The notes beneath the pieces are model-generated. The model ran no database searches and was not told the DNA's origin. It was given only the letters and a program-made list of their open reading frames with translations. A program made the position numbers and the translations under genes. Below are positions 1 to 7,945 of a DNA stretch of 24,524 nt, piece by piece. This DNA comes from Lichenicoccus sp964235615 (GTDB lineage Bacteria; Pseudomonadota; Alphaproteobacteria; Acetobacterales; Acetobacteraceae), in the NCBI GenBank assembly GCA_964235615.1, contig CAXSEE010000049.1:1-24524 (forward strand), given 5' to 3'. Position 1 is the stretch's first letter. Each line of letters starts with the position of its first letter.

Positions 1-92
1 TTGGCGCCCCCCGCTTTGGCGCCAGTATCGACGGCTCTCAGCTTGGCGAGCTTCTCTTGCGATGGATCGAGGGCTGAGTGCGGTTGGTCCAT
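1..92 (-). CDS. Possible 5' end of an unidentified gene, cut by the window edge
   Basis: Reading leftward from an ATG at 92, the frame stays open to the window edge for 30 codons (begins MDQPHSALDPSQEKLAKL). A purine-rich GAGGG lies about 10 bases upstream of the ATG, at a usable ribosome-binding distance. The residues are hydrophilic with an EKLAKL helix-like stretch, consistent with a soluble protein's N terminus, but too short to assign to a family. If real, the gene would be divergent from hpnH. The short length means an open frame could occur by chance in GC-rich DNA. Confidence 0.3.
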   Translation of the reverse strand, partial: MDQPHSALDPSQEKLAKLRAVDTGAKAGGA

Positions 93-402
93 CTTGTCAA
101 ATCCCTCTCGTTCCCGTCAGCTGCCGCTTGGACGTCGGCACTCGGATTCCGGTGGCATACGAGCCCATCGAGGGTTCTAACGCCAAACTTGCCGGTTTCG
201 CCAGACACGGGTATCTTATTGTTGCATACCGGCCACAGCCCAGGCCGAGTTGAAGCAGCCGGCGGCATAGGCGGTGTTTGCCGAGGAACCCGTCACCAGG
301 TTATAGAACTAGACCCATCTAGGCGCCGCATCGGCGCCAGAGTTTTCTCGTGCCTGCCTGAGGGCGCGCGGCGATATCCAGAGATCCGGCACCGGGCCGG
401 CA
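93..402. other. Intergenic stretch with no recognised gene
   Basis: About 310 bases between the possible left-edge gene and the hpnH ribosome-binding site. Short open frames exist on both strands, but their translations (rich in Arg, Pro and Ser) resemble no protein I know and they have no convincing ribosome-binding sites. It presumably holds the hpnH promoter; I could not pick out a confident -35/-10 pair. Confidence 0.4.
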
Positions 403-418
403 CAGGAGCGGAATTCGA

Positions 419-1588
419 ATGGCCGTACCATTGATGCAGGCAGTGAGGGTCGGCGCATACGTCGTCAAGCAGCACATGCGCGGGCGCAAGCGCTACCCGC
501 TGGTGCTGATGCTGGAGCCGTTGTTCCGTTGCAACCTGGCCTGCGCCGGCTGTGGCAAGATCGACTATCCCGCGCCGATCCTGAACCAGCGCCTGTCGGT
601 CGAGGAATGTCTCGATGCCGATACGCAGTGCGGCGCCCCCGTGATCGCGGTGGCCGGCGGCGAGCCGCTGCTGCACAAGGAGATGCCCGAGATCATCGGC
701 AAGCTGCTGGCGCGCAAGAAGTACGTGTACCTCTGCACCAACGCCCTGCTGCTGGAAAAGAAGCTGGATGACTATCAGCCGCATCCCTATTTTTCGTGGG
801 ACGTGCATCTCGACGGCGACCAGGTCATGCACGACCAGTCGGTCTGCCAGGACGGCGTGTTCGATCGCGCGGTGAGCGCCATCAAGAAGGCCAAGGCGCG
901 CGGCTTCAGGGTTTCGATCAACTGCACCGTTTTCGACGGCGCGGATCCCAAGCGGCTCGCCGACTTCTTCGACGAGGTGATGGCGCTCGGCGTCGACGGC
1001 ATCATGACCGCGCCGGGCTACGCCTACGAGCGCGCGCCGGACCAGGCGCACTTCCTGACCCGTCAGAAGACCAAGCAGTTGTTCCGCGACGTGTTCCGTT
1101 ACGGCCGCGGCAAGAAGTGGAAATTCACGCAGTCGCCGCTGTTCCTGAACTTCCTTGCCGGCAACGAGACCTACCATTGCACGCCCTGGGGCAAGCCGTT
1201 GCGCAACGTTTTCGGCTGGCAGCGTCCCTGCTACCTGCTCGGCGAGGGCTATGCCCCGACCTTCAAGGAGCTGATGGACGACACCGCCTGGGAACAGTAC
1301 GGCACCGGCAACTACGAGAAATGCGCCGACTGCATGGTGCATTCCGGCTACGAGTCGAGCGCCGTGATCGACGCCGTGAAGCGGCCGCTGCACATACTGA
1401 AGGTGGCGCTGACCGGTCCGCAGACCGAAGGACCGATGGCGCCCGAGATCTCGCTCGCCAACCAGCGGCCGGCCGAATACAGCTTCACCAAGCATGTCGA
1501 CGAGCGCATGGCCGTGCTCGCGGCCAACAAGAAGCCGTCCAAGCTGCCGGTGGTCAAGCGCGTCGAATCGGCCGACGCGGCGGACTGA
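419..1588 (+). CDS. hpnH: HpnH, adenosyl-hopene transferase (B12-binding-type radical SAM)
   Basis: HpnH joins the 5'-deoxyadenosyl group of S-adenosylmethionine to diploptene/hopene, giving adenosylhopane, the first committed step to C35 extended hopanoids of the bacterial membrane. The 389-residue product has the radical SAM cluster motif CxxxCxxC at C38, C42 and C45, followed by the SAM-binding GGEPLL at 80-85. The conserved YFSWDVHLDG stretch and the Cys-rich C-terminal part (YEKCADCMVHSGYE) fit the HpnH family, and length is normal. The start is supported by AGGAG at 404-408, ten bases before the ATG. Other hopanoid genes (shc, hpnG and so on) are not in the window, so hpnH is either isolated here or at the edge of a cluster to the left. 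Confidence 0.93.
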   Translation: MAVPLMQAVRVGAYVVKQHMRGRKRYPLVLMLEPLFRCNLACAGCGKIDYPAPILNQRLSVEECLDADTQCGAPVIAVAGGEPLLHKEMPEIIGKLLARKKYVYLCTNALLLEKKLDDYQPHPYFSWDVHLDGDQVMHDQSVCQDGVFDRAVSAIKKAKARGFRVSINCTVFDGADPKRLADFFDEVMALGVDGIMTAPGYAYERAPDQAHFLTRQKTKQLFRDVFRYGRGKKWKFTQSPLFLNFLAGNETYHCTPWGKPLRNVFGWQRPCYLLGEGYAPTFKELMDDTAWEQYGTGNYEKCADCMVHSGYESSAVIDAVKRPLHILKVALTGPQTEGPMAPEISLANQRPAEYSFTKHVDERMAVLAANKKPSKLPVVKRVESADAAD

Positions 1589-1613
1589 AGGCAGGGGCTC
1601 AAGACCTTAGCCG

Positions 1614-1632
1614 GCCAGGGTAACGCCCTGGC
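1614..1632 (+). terminator. Possible hairpin after hpnH
   Basis: GCCAGGG (1614-1620) and CCCTGGC (1626-1632) form a perfect 7-bp stem with a 5-base loop, about 25 bases after the hpnH stop. No clear T-run follows, so it is a weak candidate for an intrinsic terminator and could equally be a processing or stability hairpin between hpnH and the next gene. Confidence 0.3.
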
Positions 1633-1662
1633 GCCTTCTGCATCAACTCCATAGAGTGCGCC

Positions 1663-2952
1663 ATGATCGTCTCGATGATTCTGGTGCTGCTGTTGGTATT
1701 GCTCAACGGCGTATTCGCCATGGGCGAACTCGCGCTGATCTCCGCCACCAGGCCACGCCTGGCGGTGCTGGAGCGTCGTGGCGTGCCGGGTGCGGAGAAT
1801 GCGCGCCGCCTGGCCGAGGACCCGCAGCGTTTCCTGCCGACGGTGCAGGTCGGCATCACCCTGGTCAGCATCATCGAGGGCACGTTCGGCGGTGCCCGTA
1901 TCGCAGGCGGCCTGACCCCCTATCTCGCGCGGGTGGCACTTTTACGTCCCTTCGCCGGCGAATTGGCGCTGGCGCTGGTGGTGATCTTCATCACCACCCT
2001 GATGCTGGTGCTGGGCGAGCTGGTGCCCAAGCAACTGGCCCTGCGTCACCCGGAGACGATCGCAGCAAGGCTGGCGTCGCCCTTGCTGATGCTGGCGCGG
2101 GTGGCGAGCCCGGTGGTGTGGCTGCTGGGATGGGCGTCGGCGCTGGTGCTGCGGCTGGGCGGCATCTCCCGCGAGGCGCGGCAGACCGTGACCGAGGAGG
2201 AACTGCGCGCGGTGCTGGCGGAGGGCGCGCAGGCGGGGCTGCTGGAGGTCGAGGAGCACAACATGATCGAGCGGCTGCTTCGGCTCGCCGACCGGCCGGT
2301 GCGGGCGATCATGACGCCACGAAACGGAATATCCTGGATCGAGCAGCATGCCGGGCGGGAGGAGCTGGTCGCGACCCTGAAGAGCGGCGCCCACACCCGG
2401 CTGGTGGTGTGCGACGGCGGCGTGGACGATCCGGTCGGCATCATCCTGGTCAAGGACGTGCTCGACCTGCTGCTCGACGGCAAGGAGCCGAGCATCGAGG
2501 GGCTGATGCGTCCCGCGCCGGTCGTGCCGGAGACGATCACCGCCTTCAACGCGCTGGAACGGCTGCGTGGATTGCCGCTGGGCATCCTGCTGGTGCTGGA
2601 CGAGTACGGCAGCTTCGAGGGGATCGTGACCAGTGGCGATATCTTCGCCGCCATCCTCGGCGAGCAGTCCGAGCCGGGGGCACCTCCGACCTTGACCCAC
2701 GCGCATGACGGAGTGGTCAATCTCGACGGCACTTCGCCTGCCGATGAGGTCAAAGACCGATTGATGCTGGGCGACCTGCCGGCGGCGGGCAGCTATCACA
2801 CGTTGGCAGGCCTGATCCTCGCCCTGCTCAGGCGGGTTCCGGCGGTAGGCGACAAGGTCGTGTTCTCCGGATGGATGTTCGAGGTGATGGAGATGCAAGG
2901 CCGTCGGGTCCATCGTGTGCAGGCCAGCCGCCAGAAACTGGCCGACAACTAG
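1663..2952 (+). CDS. CNNM/CorC-HlyC family membrane protein with tandem CBS domains
   Basis: A 429-residue integral membrane protein of the family often annotated as hemolysin or magnesium/cobalt efflux protein. Residues 1 to about 170 form the DUF21/CNNM transmembrane domain, with the first membrane helix at 3-20 (GVFAMGELAL follows), the family motif GELVPKQLA at 118-126 and further hydrophobic helices around 101-117 and 148-165. The stretch from about 210 to 340 is a pair of CBS domains beginning with VRAIMTPRN, and residues from about 350 to the end match the CorC/HlyC transporter-associated domain. Family members are linked to divalent cation (Mg2+, Co2+) export or sensing; true haemolysin activity is not implied. 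It lies 74 bases after hpnH on the same strand and may be cotranscribed. The ribosome-binding site before the ATG is weak. Confidence 0.88.
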   Translation: MIVSMILVLLLVLLNGVFAMGELALISATRPRLAVLERRGVPGAENARRLAEDPQRFLPTVQVGITLVSIIEGTFGGARIAGGLTPYLARVALLRPFAGELALALVVIFITTLMLVLGELVPKQLALRHPETIAARLASPLLMLARVASPVVWLLGWASALVLRLGGISREARQTVTEEELRAVLAEGAQAGLLEVEEHNMIERLLRLADRPVRAIMTPRNGISWIEQHAGREELVATLKSGAHTRLVVCDGGVDDPVGIILVKDVLDLLLDGKEPSIEGLMRPAPVVPETITAFNALERLRGLPLGILLVLDEYGSFEGIVTSGDIFAAILGEQSEPGAPPTLTHAHDGVVNLDGTSPADEVKDRLMLGDLPAAGSYHTLAGLILALLRRVPAVGDKVVFSGWMFEVMEMQGRRVHRVQASRQKLADN

Positions 2953-3007
2953 AGGTTCGTCGCAGTTGCCCGACGCCGCTTGCGGTGAGATTGGCCGTTG
3001 GACGGCA

Positions 3008-3114
3008 AGGCTGGGCTCTGCCCAGACCCGCCAAAGGCCTTGGCCTTTGCAAACCAATTTATTCATATGATTGGATTCTCGAGGCTCTTGAGCGGGTCCA
3101 GGGCAGAGCCTTGG
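3008..3114 (+). repeat. Nested-hairpin intergenic repeat, copy 1
   Basis: A roughly 105-base palindromic element. The outer arms are GGCTCTGCCC plus ACCCGC on the left and GCGGGT plus GGGCAGAGCC on the right. Inside are a hairpin CAAAGGCC-TT-GGCCTTTG (3032-3049), a CCAAT/ATTGG pair (3054-3058 and 3070-3074), and a third hairpin that is short and decayed (CTC...GAG near 3078-3092). The same element occurs in reverse orientation at 19922-20034. It contains no open frame. It looks like a REP- or MITE-type non-autonomous repeat; it could also act as a transcript end or stability structure for the gene before it. Confidence 0.8.
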
Positions 3115-3493
3115 TCTTTCATGACCCGGCCTTCAAGACGCTAACGCGCATGTCGCTCGCAAACAACTTTACTCGTGTTTTATTGTAAAATTACAGTATA
3201 CCATCATAACGACCTCCCAGCTTCGCTAAGCCTATTGATGGCGATAACGACGCAGGCCGAACCAGCACCAGTGTCTCGAATGATGGTGAGGTTCCGTCCA
3301 AACCGTTGATAATGTTAAAAGAATGTCGTTCGGATCCGCTTGCGGCGGTCACCCGCGGTATCAAGCACTCGCTCTTCGACCAGCTGACAGGTCGACCTTA
3401 TTCACAAAAGCGTGATCAAACTGCTTGCAAGTTATACTTATCGTGATACTTTTGACCTATAAGTAACGAATATCCATTTGATCGGATGATATT
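3115..3493. other. A+T-richer intergenic stretch before the GH26-like gene
   Basis: Noticeably richer in A and T than the surrounding coding DNA. An open stretch of about 70 codons runs through 3210-3448 on the plus strand, but it has no good start or ribosome-binding site and resembles nothing I recognise. The segment 3425-3480 contains several -10-like words (for example TATACT at 3433-3438) and probably carries the promoter for the following gene; no single promoter can be fixed by eye. Confidence 0.4.
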
Positions 3494-4759
3494 GTGAAGC
3501 AAATCGCAGCGCGTTCGGCGCACGTACGCCCAATTTTCAAGACAATCTCGAGACTAGGTAAGTATTGTCACCAGTCTCTGAAACTTCATGCACTGCCTAG
3601 GATCGTGATGACTGCAACCTACGCGAGCTTGGCGATGGCGCCGCTGGCCGCAGCCAACGCGGCAGCCGTCACGACCTCGCCCGTCCTCGGCGTCTATGTC
3701 GGCGACCCGAACAATGCCAGCACCTCGGACGAAGCTACGTTCGAAAGCAACTACAACAGCTTTACAGCGGCGATGAAGGAGTCCCCCGGCCTTATCAACC
3801 TCTACATCGACTATACGCAGCCTGTTGCCGACTGGGTTTCCAACTCGGAATGGTCAGCTGATTCGAACGTGGACTCGGTGTCGGCCAAGCCGTTGACGCC
3901 GGTTATTGCGTTTCCACTTGCCTCGATCGCCTCCGGGTCAGCCACGCCGGATGCGCAGTTTCGCGAGTTCTCAGCTGGCACCTACGACACCGTCATCAAG
4001 CAGATTGTCGAGACCTGGGCGCAGGTCGGCTATAAAACCGTCATCTTCCGTCCTGGCTGGGAGATGAACATCTCGGGCAACACCTACGCCGGGACGACCG
4101 CGCAGGATTGGGCTGACTGGATTGCGGCCTATCAGCACGTCTATACGGTGCTGCACGCCGAAGCCAAGGCACTGGGCATCACCGTCGAGGTTGTCTGGAA
4201 CCCGAATGTCACGAACTATGACACCACGAAGGCGACAACGGACCTGTATCCGGGTGACGCCTATGTGGACGTCATTGGGGTCGATATGTATTCCGACATG
4301 CATCCTTTCTCCGATGGTGGATCTCCTGCGACCTACCACGACTGGGCAACCGGTGGGGAGGATACCAGCCTTGCGACTTTCATGGCGAACGCAACCAACC
4401 GCTCACACTATTGGAGCTATCCGGCAGCCACCAAGTGGTCTCTTGATGGCAGCAGCGGCAACAGTGCAACCTTCACCAGCTTTGTTACCTTTGCCGAGCA
4501 GCACAACAAGCCGTTTGCTATCTGTGAGACGGGTGCTGGCAACTCGAACGCCGGGACCGACGTGAAGGACGACCCGACATTCCCGCAGTGGCTGGCCTCT
4601 CAGATCACGAATGCGCAGGCTGCTGGGCTGACGGTGGCTTTCGTCGACGTCTGGGACAGCAACGGTGGCGGTAACTACGAGTTCTCACACTCTTCGGACA
4701 CCAAGCCGCTGGAGTCGGCAGCCTGGGGGAAATATATTGGGGCTGTGGCCAAGCCATGA
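3494..4759 (+). CDS. Secreted GH26-like glycoside hydrolase (beta-mannanase-type fold)
   Basis: The 421-residue product has features of family GH26 and related clan-A TIM-barrel glycosidases. RPGWEMN at 186-192 carries the probable acid/base E190 after beta-strand 4, WNPN at 235-238 and YVDVIGVDMYSD at 257-268 are typical barrel motifs, and ICETGAG at 343-349 supplies the probable nucleophile E345. Residues 35-58 form a hydrophobic export signal ending AAANAA, but it is preceded by an unusually long basic region of about 34 residues. The start is a GTG at 3494; the internal ATG at residue 39 would remove most of the signal core. Likely role is cleavage of a beta-linked polysaccharide such as a mannan; the substrate cannot be read from sequence. 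Base composition is more A+T rich than neighbours and the gene sits alone after a repeat element, suggesting acquisition. Confidence 0.75.
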   Translation: MKQIAARSAHVRPIFKTISRLGKYCHQSLKLHALPRIVMTATYASLAMAPLAAANAAAVTTSPVLGVYVGDPNNASTSDEATFESNYNSFTAAMKESPGLINLYIDYTQPVADWVSNSEWSADSNVDSVSAKPLTPVIAFPLASIASGSATPDAQFREFSAGTYDTVIKQIVETWAQVGYKTVIFRPGWEMNISGNTYAGTTAQDWADWIAAYQHVYTVLHAEAKALGITVEVVWNPNVTNYDTTKATTDLYPGDAYVDVIGVDMYSDMHPFSDGGSPATYHDWATGGEDTSLATFMANATNRSHYWSYPAATKWSLDGSSGNSATFTSFVTFAEQHNKPFAICETGAGNSNAGTDVKDDPTFPQWLASQITNAQAAGLTVAFVDVWDSNGGGNYEFSHSSDTKPLESAAWGKYIGAVAKP

Positions 4760-4857
4760 TTTCCGATACCCGCAAATAGCCTTCACTGCCGGATCGGAAT
4801 CTCGAGGGGTTGTGCAGCGAGCCGAACGTCGGCAGCTATCATTGCGCGCCGCTACAG

Positions 4858-6855
4858 CTAGTGGGCCTGGCTGATGACCTCGGGCCTGGCGCTGGCCATC
4901 CGCTGCTCGTCGTCGAAGCGCGGCCATTCGTCCTGTGACAGCGTATCGAGCGAGGGTGCCGGCAGATCCATGCGGGCCGCGTAGATCCACAGATAGGTCA
5001 ACGCCCGATGCACGAAGTTGCGTGTCTCGGACACTGGCAGGGTCTCGATGAACATCAGCGGATCGCCGTGATCGAAGGCCTGCTCGAACTCGGGAACCTT
5101 CGCTGCGGGCTGGCTCAGGTTCCATTCGGCGACGGCATTCGGACCGGCGTTGTAGCTGGCCAGCAACCGGATGAGGTCGCCGTGGATCCCGTCCTCGGTA
5201 GCAAGATATGAAATGTAGCGCTGCCCGATTTCGAGGTTGAAGGCGGGGTTGTGCAGTGCGCGGGCATCCGTGGCGGCGGCGCGACGTGACGCGGCTCTGC
5301 CTTGCGAAAGCACGAAGCTGGCCGTCACCGGCATGATCTGCATCAGGCCATGGGCGCCGGCGCCGGAGACTGCCCTGTTGTCGAAATTGGATTCCAGCCG
5401 GGTCAATGCATAGACCAGCGCCGGGTTGACGGTGAAGCCGCTGCGTGGCCGTAGCCGTGGCACCGGGAAGTTCGCGGCATTGCCGGGTTCCTCCTGGCGT
5501 TGCAGGAGGGGTTCGAGCTGCTCGGACAATCCGGTCATACCGGCTTCCTGGGCGACCAGAACGATTGATCGGCAGAGGGCGGCATCGTCCTGCACGCGAG
5601 GCCAGAGACCGCGCAGAGTGGCTTCGGCCCTCCTCTGCTGGCCGACCTGCAGCAGGGCGAAGGCACGTCTTCCTTCCGCTGTCGCCCCTACCGCCTCTAC
5701 GTCGATCTCGCCAAGCACGCCGATACGCGATCCTCGGGTGAAGCCCGATCCTTGGCCCGAGCCGAGCTTGTCGGAGCCCGGATGGTCGGAGACGGCAACC
5801 ACCGGATCGGCGGCCTGGTCGAGCATGCGCGCGGCCAGCATCCCGTAGAAGGTGTGGGACGATGCCGCGGCCCGCTGCATCCAGGCGCGCCAGGCGGTCT
5901 CGTCATGCAGGCGACGATGGGCGCGAGCGGCCCAGAAGGCGCTCCCGGCCCGTGTGCTGGGCTCGGTCAGCGCGGCGCGGGATGCCTGCTCGAAGAAGGA
6001 TTGCGCAGTCGCCGTCTGGTCCTGCCGCCATGCCGCCAGGCCGGCGATATAGGCGGCAAGGCCGATCTGGCCACCGGACTGCGACAGGGATGCATGCGCC
6101 GTCTGCATGGCAAGCCTGTCGTTGCCCGACGTGAACAGCTCGTGCGCGATCTCGGCCCGCAGCATGGCGGCATAGAGCGGATCGATATGGCGCGTGGCCG
6201 ACACCAGTCGAAGGGCGCTGCGCGCACCGGCATCACCTTGTGCGAGACGCGCCTCGATCGTGCGGTCCAGCAACGGATTGCGCTGGAACGCCAAACCGGC
6301 TGGGTCGGCCTCTTCCGGCTGATCGGTATCTAGCGCGGGCGTGGAAATCGGACCTGGCGCGGTGCTCCAGCCACGCGAAAGGTCCGACAGGAGATGCCGG
6401 ATCGCACCCGCATCCGGCTGATCCGGCCAACGACGGAGCCATTGCTCCAGTGAGGATAGAGCCGGCTTGGCCGTGGGCGACAGATACCGGTCGGCAAGGA
6501 TGTCGCCGAGCAGGGTGGTGTCGTTCAGCTCGCGGGTGGCACGGGCCGCCTGGTCGATCTGTCCGGACGCCTGCCACGCAAATATCTCGCGGATGCGGGC
6601 AGCGTCGGCTGCCGATAACGGGCGGGTTATTGCAACCTCGCCGGTTTGCACCTGACCTGGCCGTGACACGCCGTGACCCGCGAGAACGCCGTTTCGCGGC
6701 ATCGCGAAAGCGGTCTCGACGGGTGGTCCTGCCTGATCAGGTGTCCGGCCTTGTCCCTGCGCGAGCACGGGGCCGATGACACCAGCCAGTAGCGCGGTCG
6801 AGACCAGAATGGCCGAGACCGCAGTAGGGGGGCGCTGACTACCATTCCCTCGCAT
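4858..6855 (-). CDS. Soluble lytic murein transglycosylase (Slt-type)
   Basis: A 665-residue periplasmic enzyme that cleaves the MurNAc-GlcNAc bond of peptidoglycan with formation of 1,6-anhydro-MurNAc. Residues 1-33 are an export signal (hydrophobic core 13-30, ending VLAQG). Residues from about 80 to 440 are helical with TPR/superhelix-like repeats, as in the U-domain of Slt70. The C-terminal catalytic domain contains ALTRLESNFD (catalytic E488), GLMQIMP (503-509) and ASYNAGPNAV (567-575), all diagnostic of the goose-lysozyme-like SLT domain. Length agrees with Slt70. It follows the uracil-DNA glycosylase-like gene on the same strand after an 82-base gap, so the two may be cotranscribed. 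It converges with the GH26-like gene. Confidence 0.92.
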   Translation of the reverse strand: MRGNGSQRPPTAVSAILVSTALLAGVIGPVLAQGQGRTPDQAGPPVETAFAMPRNGVLAGHGVSRPGQVQTGEVAITRPLSAADAARIREIFAWQASGQIDQAARATRELNDTTLLGDILADRYLSPTAKPALSSLEQWLRRWPDQPDAGAIRHLLSDLSRGWSTAPGPISTPALDTDQPEEADPAGLAFQRNPLLDRTIEARLAQGDAGARSALRLVSATRHIDPLYAAMLRAEIAHELFTSGNDRLAMQTAHASLSQSGGQIGLAAYIAGLAAWRQDQTATAQSFFEQASRAALTEPSTRAGSAFWAARAHRRLHDETAWRAWMQRAAASSHTFYGMLAARMLDQAADPVVAVSDHPGSDKLGSGQGSGFTRGSRIGVLGEIDVEAVGATAEGRRAFALLQVGQQRRAEATLRGLWPRVQDDAALCRSIVLVAQEAGMTGLSEQLEPLLQRQEEPGNAANFPVPRLRPRSGFTVNPALVYALTRLESNFDNRAVSGAGAHGLMQIMPVTASFVLSQGRAASRRAAATDARALHNPAFNLEIGQRYISYLATEDGIHGDLIRLLASYNAGPNAVAEWNLSQPAAKVPEFEQAFDHGDPLMFIETLPVSETRNFVHRALTYLWIYAARMDLPAPSLDTLSQDEWPRFDDEQRMASARPEVISQAH

Positions 6856-6937
6856 GATCGACGTAACTGTCGAACACTACCCAAGGATGCAATCCTTTTT
6901 GATGCATTGCGCCCGTGACGAGACTTGAATCCACAGG

Positions 6938-7945
6938 CTACTGCGGTTGAGGCATATTTTCCTCACGTGCTTGTGACGATGTCGCAGGAGGCCGGCCGGT
7001 GCCGAGCGCGTCATGCAACAGCAGCAGATCATGCCAGGCGTCGCGCCTGGATAGCGGGCTGGTAAGCAGATGGCCGGGATGGCGCATCGGCAGTGCCTGG
7101 ACCGGTGCCGGCAACCCCGGAACGGCGGCCGGCATCCAGTGGCCGCGCAACCGGGAGAGCGGCGCCTCGCTGGCCAGCAGGGCGCGCGTCGGCCGCACGC
7201 CCATCAATATGAGCCGGGTCGGCCGTATCAGCGCCACCAGCCGGTGCAGGAAGGGTAGGCAGGCCGCCAGCTCGACCGGGTTCACCTTGCGGTCGCCCGG
7301 TGGCCGCCACGGGATCAGCGGGCTGATCAGGATCCGGTCGCGGGACAGGCCGATGCTGGCGAGCATGCGATCGAGCAGGGCGCCGGAGGGTCCCGCGAAG
7401 CAGTGCCCGGCGCGATCCTCGTCGGCGTCCGGCACTTCGCTGATCAGCATCAGGCCGGAGGCGGCGTCGCCCTCCGCGAACAGCGTGTGGCTGGCGGTAT
7501 CGCGCAACGAACAGCCGGTGAAGCCCGTCAACGCCCGACGCAGGGCGGCGACGTCGTCCGCCGCCGCCGCGAGCTCCTCGGCCAGTTGCGCCTGTCCGCG
7601 TATCGGCGGCCTCGACAGGATAGCCGGGCGTGGAGCCGGTTCGGCGGCGGCCGGCCCGATGGGCGCCGCCTCGGCCGCGCGCAGCACCGGTCCGGCCAGC
7701 GGCACGCGCGCTGCGAGACGGTCGTGCGGCTGCTCGTCGAGCGCTTCATCGGCGCCCCACTCGATCTGCAGGCGCAGCAGGGCCAGCGCGTCCAGCAGAT
7801 CGTTCAGGGCAGCACTCTCCTGTGCAGGCGTCTTGCACAGGATAGCCCCGGCCGCGCCACCCTGGTAGCCTGCGTCCGTGATGCTCCCAAGATCCCCTTG
7901 TCTCCTGTCCCTGTCCCTGTCCCTGGCCCTGTCATGGCCCGGCAC
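6938..7945 (-). CDS. Family-4-like uracil-DNA glycosylase superfamily protein
   Basis: Family-4 uracil-DNA glycosylases remove uracil from DNA. The core (about residues 135-315 of the longest frame) keeps the family order: FTGCSL (142-147), SEVPDADED (169-177), WRPPGDR (213-219), NPVELAACLPFL (222-233) and the C-terminal HPGHLL (289-294). Two of the four iron-sulfur cysteines of classical family 4 are absent (F142, W213; C145 and C229 remain), which I believe is usual for alphaproteobacterial members. The active-site GEAPGA is changed to SEVPDA, which is unusual. The N-terminal 50-130 part is low-complexity. Start uncertain: the GTG at 7945 overlaps the divergent TPR gene by 68 bases and its first residues (RDRDRDR) are just the reverse of a repeat in that gene. 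A CTG at 7807 preceded by GGAG nine bases upstream is a plausible real start; there is no in-frame ATG. Confidence 0.75.
   Translation of the reverse strand: MPGHDRARDRDRDRRQGDLGSITDAGYQGGAAGAILCKTPAQESAALNDLLDALALLRLQIEWGADEALDEQPHDRLAARVPLAGPVLRAAEAAPIGPAAAEPAPRPAILSRPPIRGQAQLAEELAAAADDVAALRRALTGFTGCSLRDTASHTLFAEGDAASGLMLISEVPDADEDRAGHCFAGPSGALLDRMLASIGLSRDRILISPLIPWRPPGDRKVNPVELAACLPFLHRLVALIRPTRLILMGVRPTRALLASEAPLSRLRGHWMPAAVPGLPAPVQALPMRHPGHLLTSPLSRRDAWHDLLLLHDALGTGRPPATSSQAREENMPQPQ

Noticed and set aside
293..1495. Long minus-strand open frame of 400 codons opposite hpnH
   Set aside because: It is the antisense shadow of hpnH in GC-rich DNA; the sense frame has the radical SAM motifs and a good ribosome-binding site.
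1663..2952. Virulence haemolysin
   Set aside because: The family is sometimes named hemolysin, but the domains are those of a CNNM/CorC ion-transport-linked membrane protein.
3210..3448. Open stretch of about 70 codons before the GH26-like gene
   Set aside because: No start or ribosome-binding site and no resemblance to a known protein; judged non-coding.
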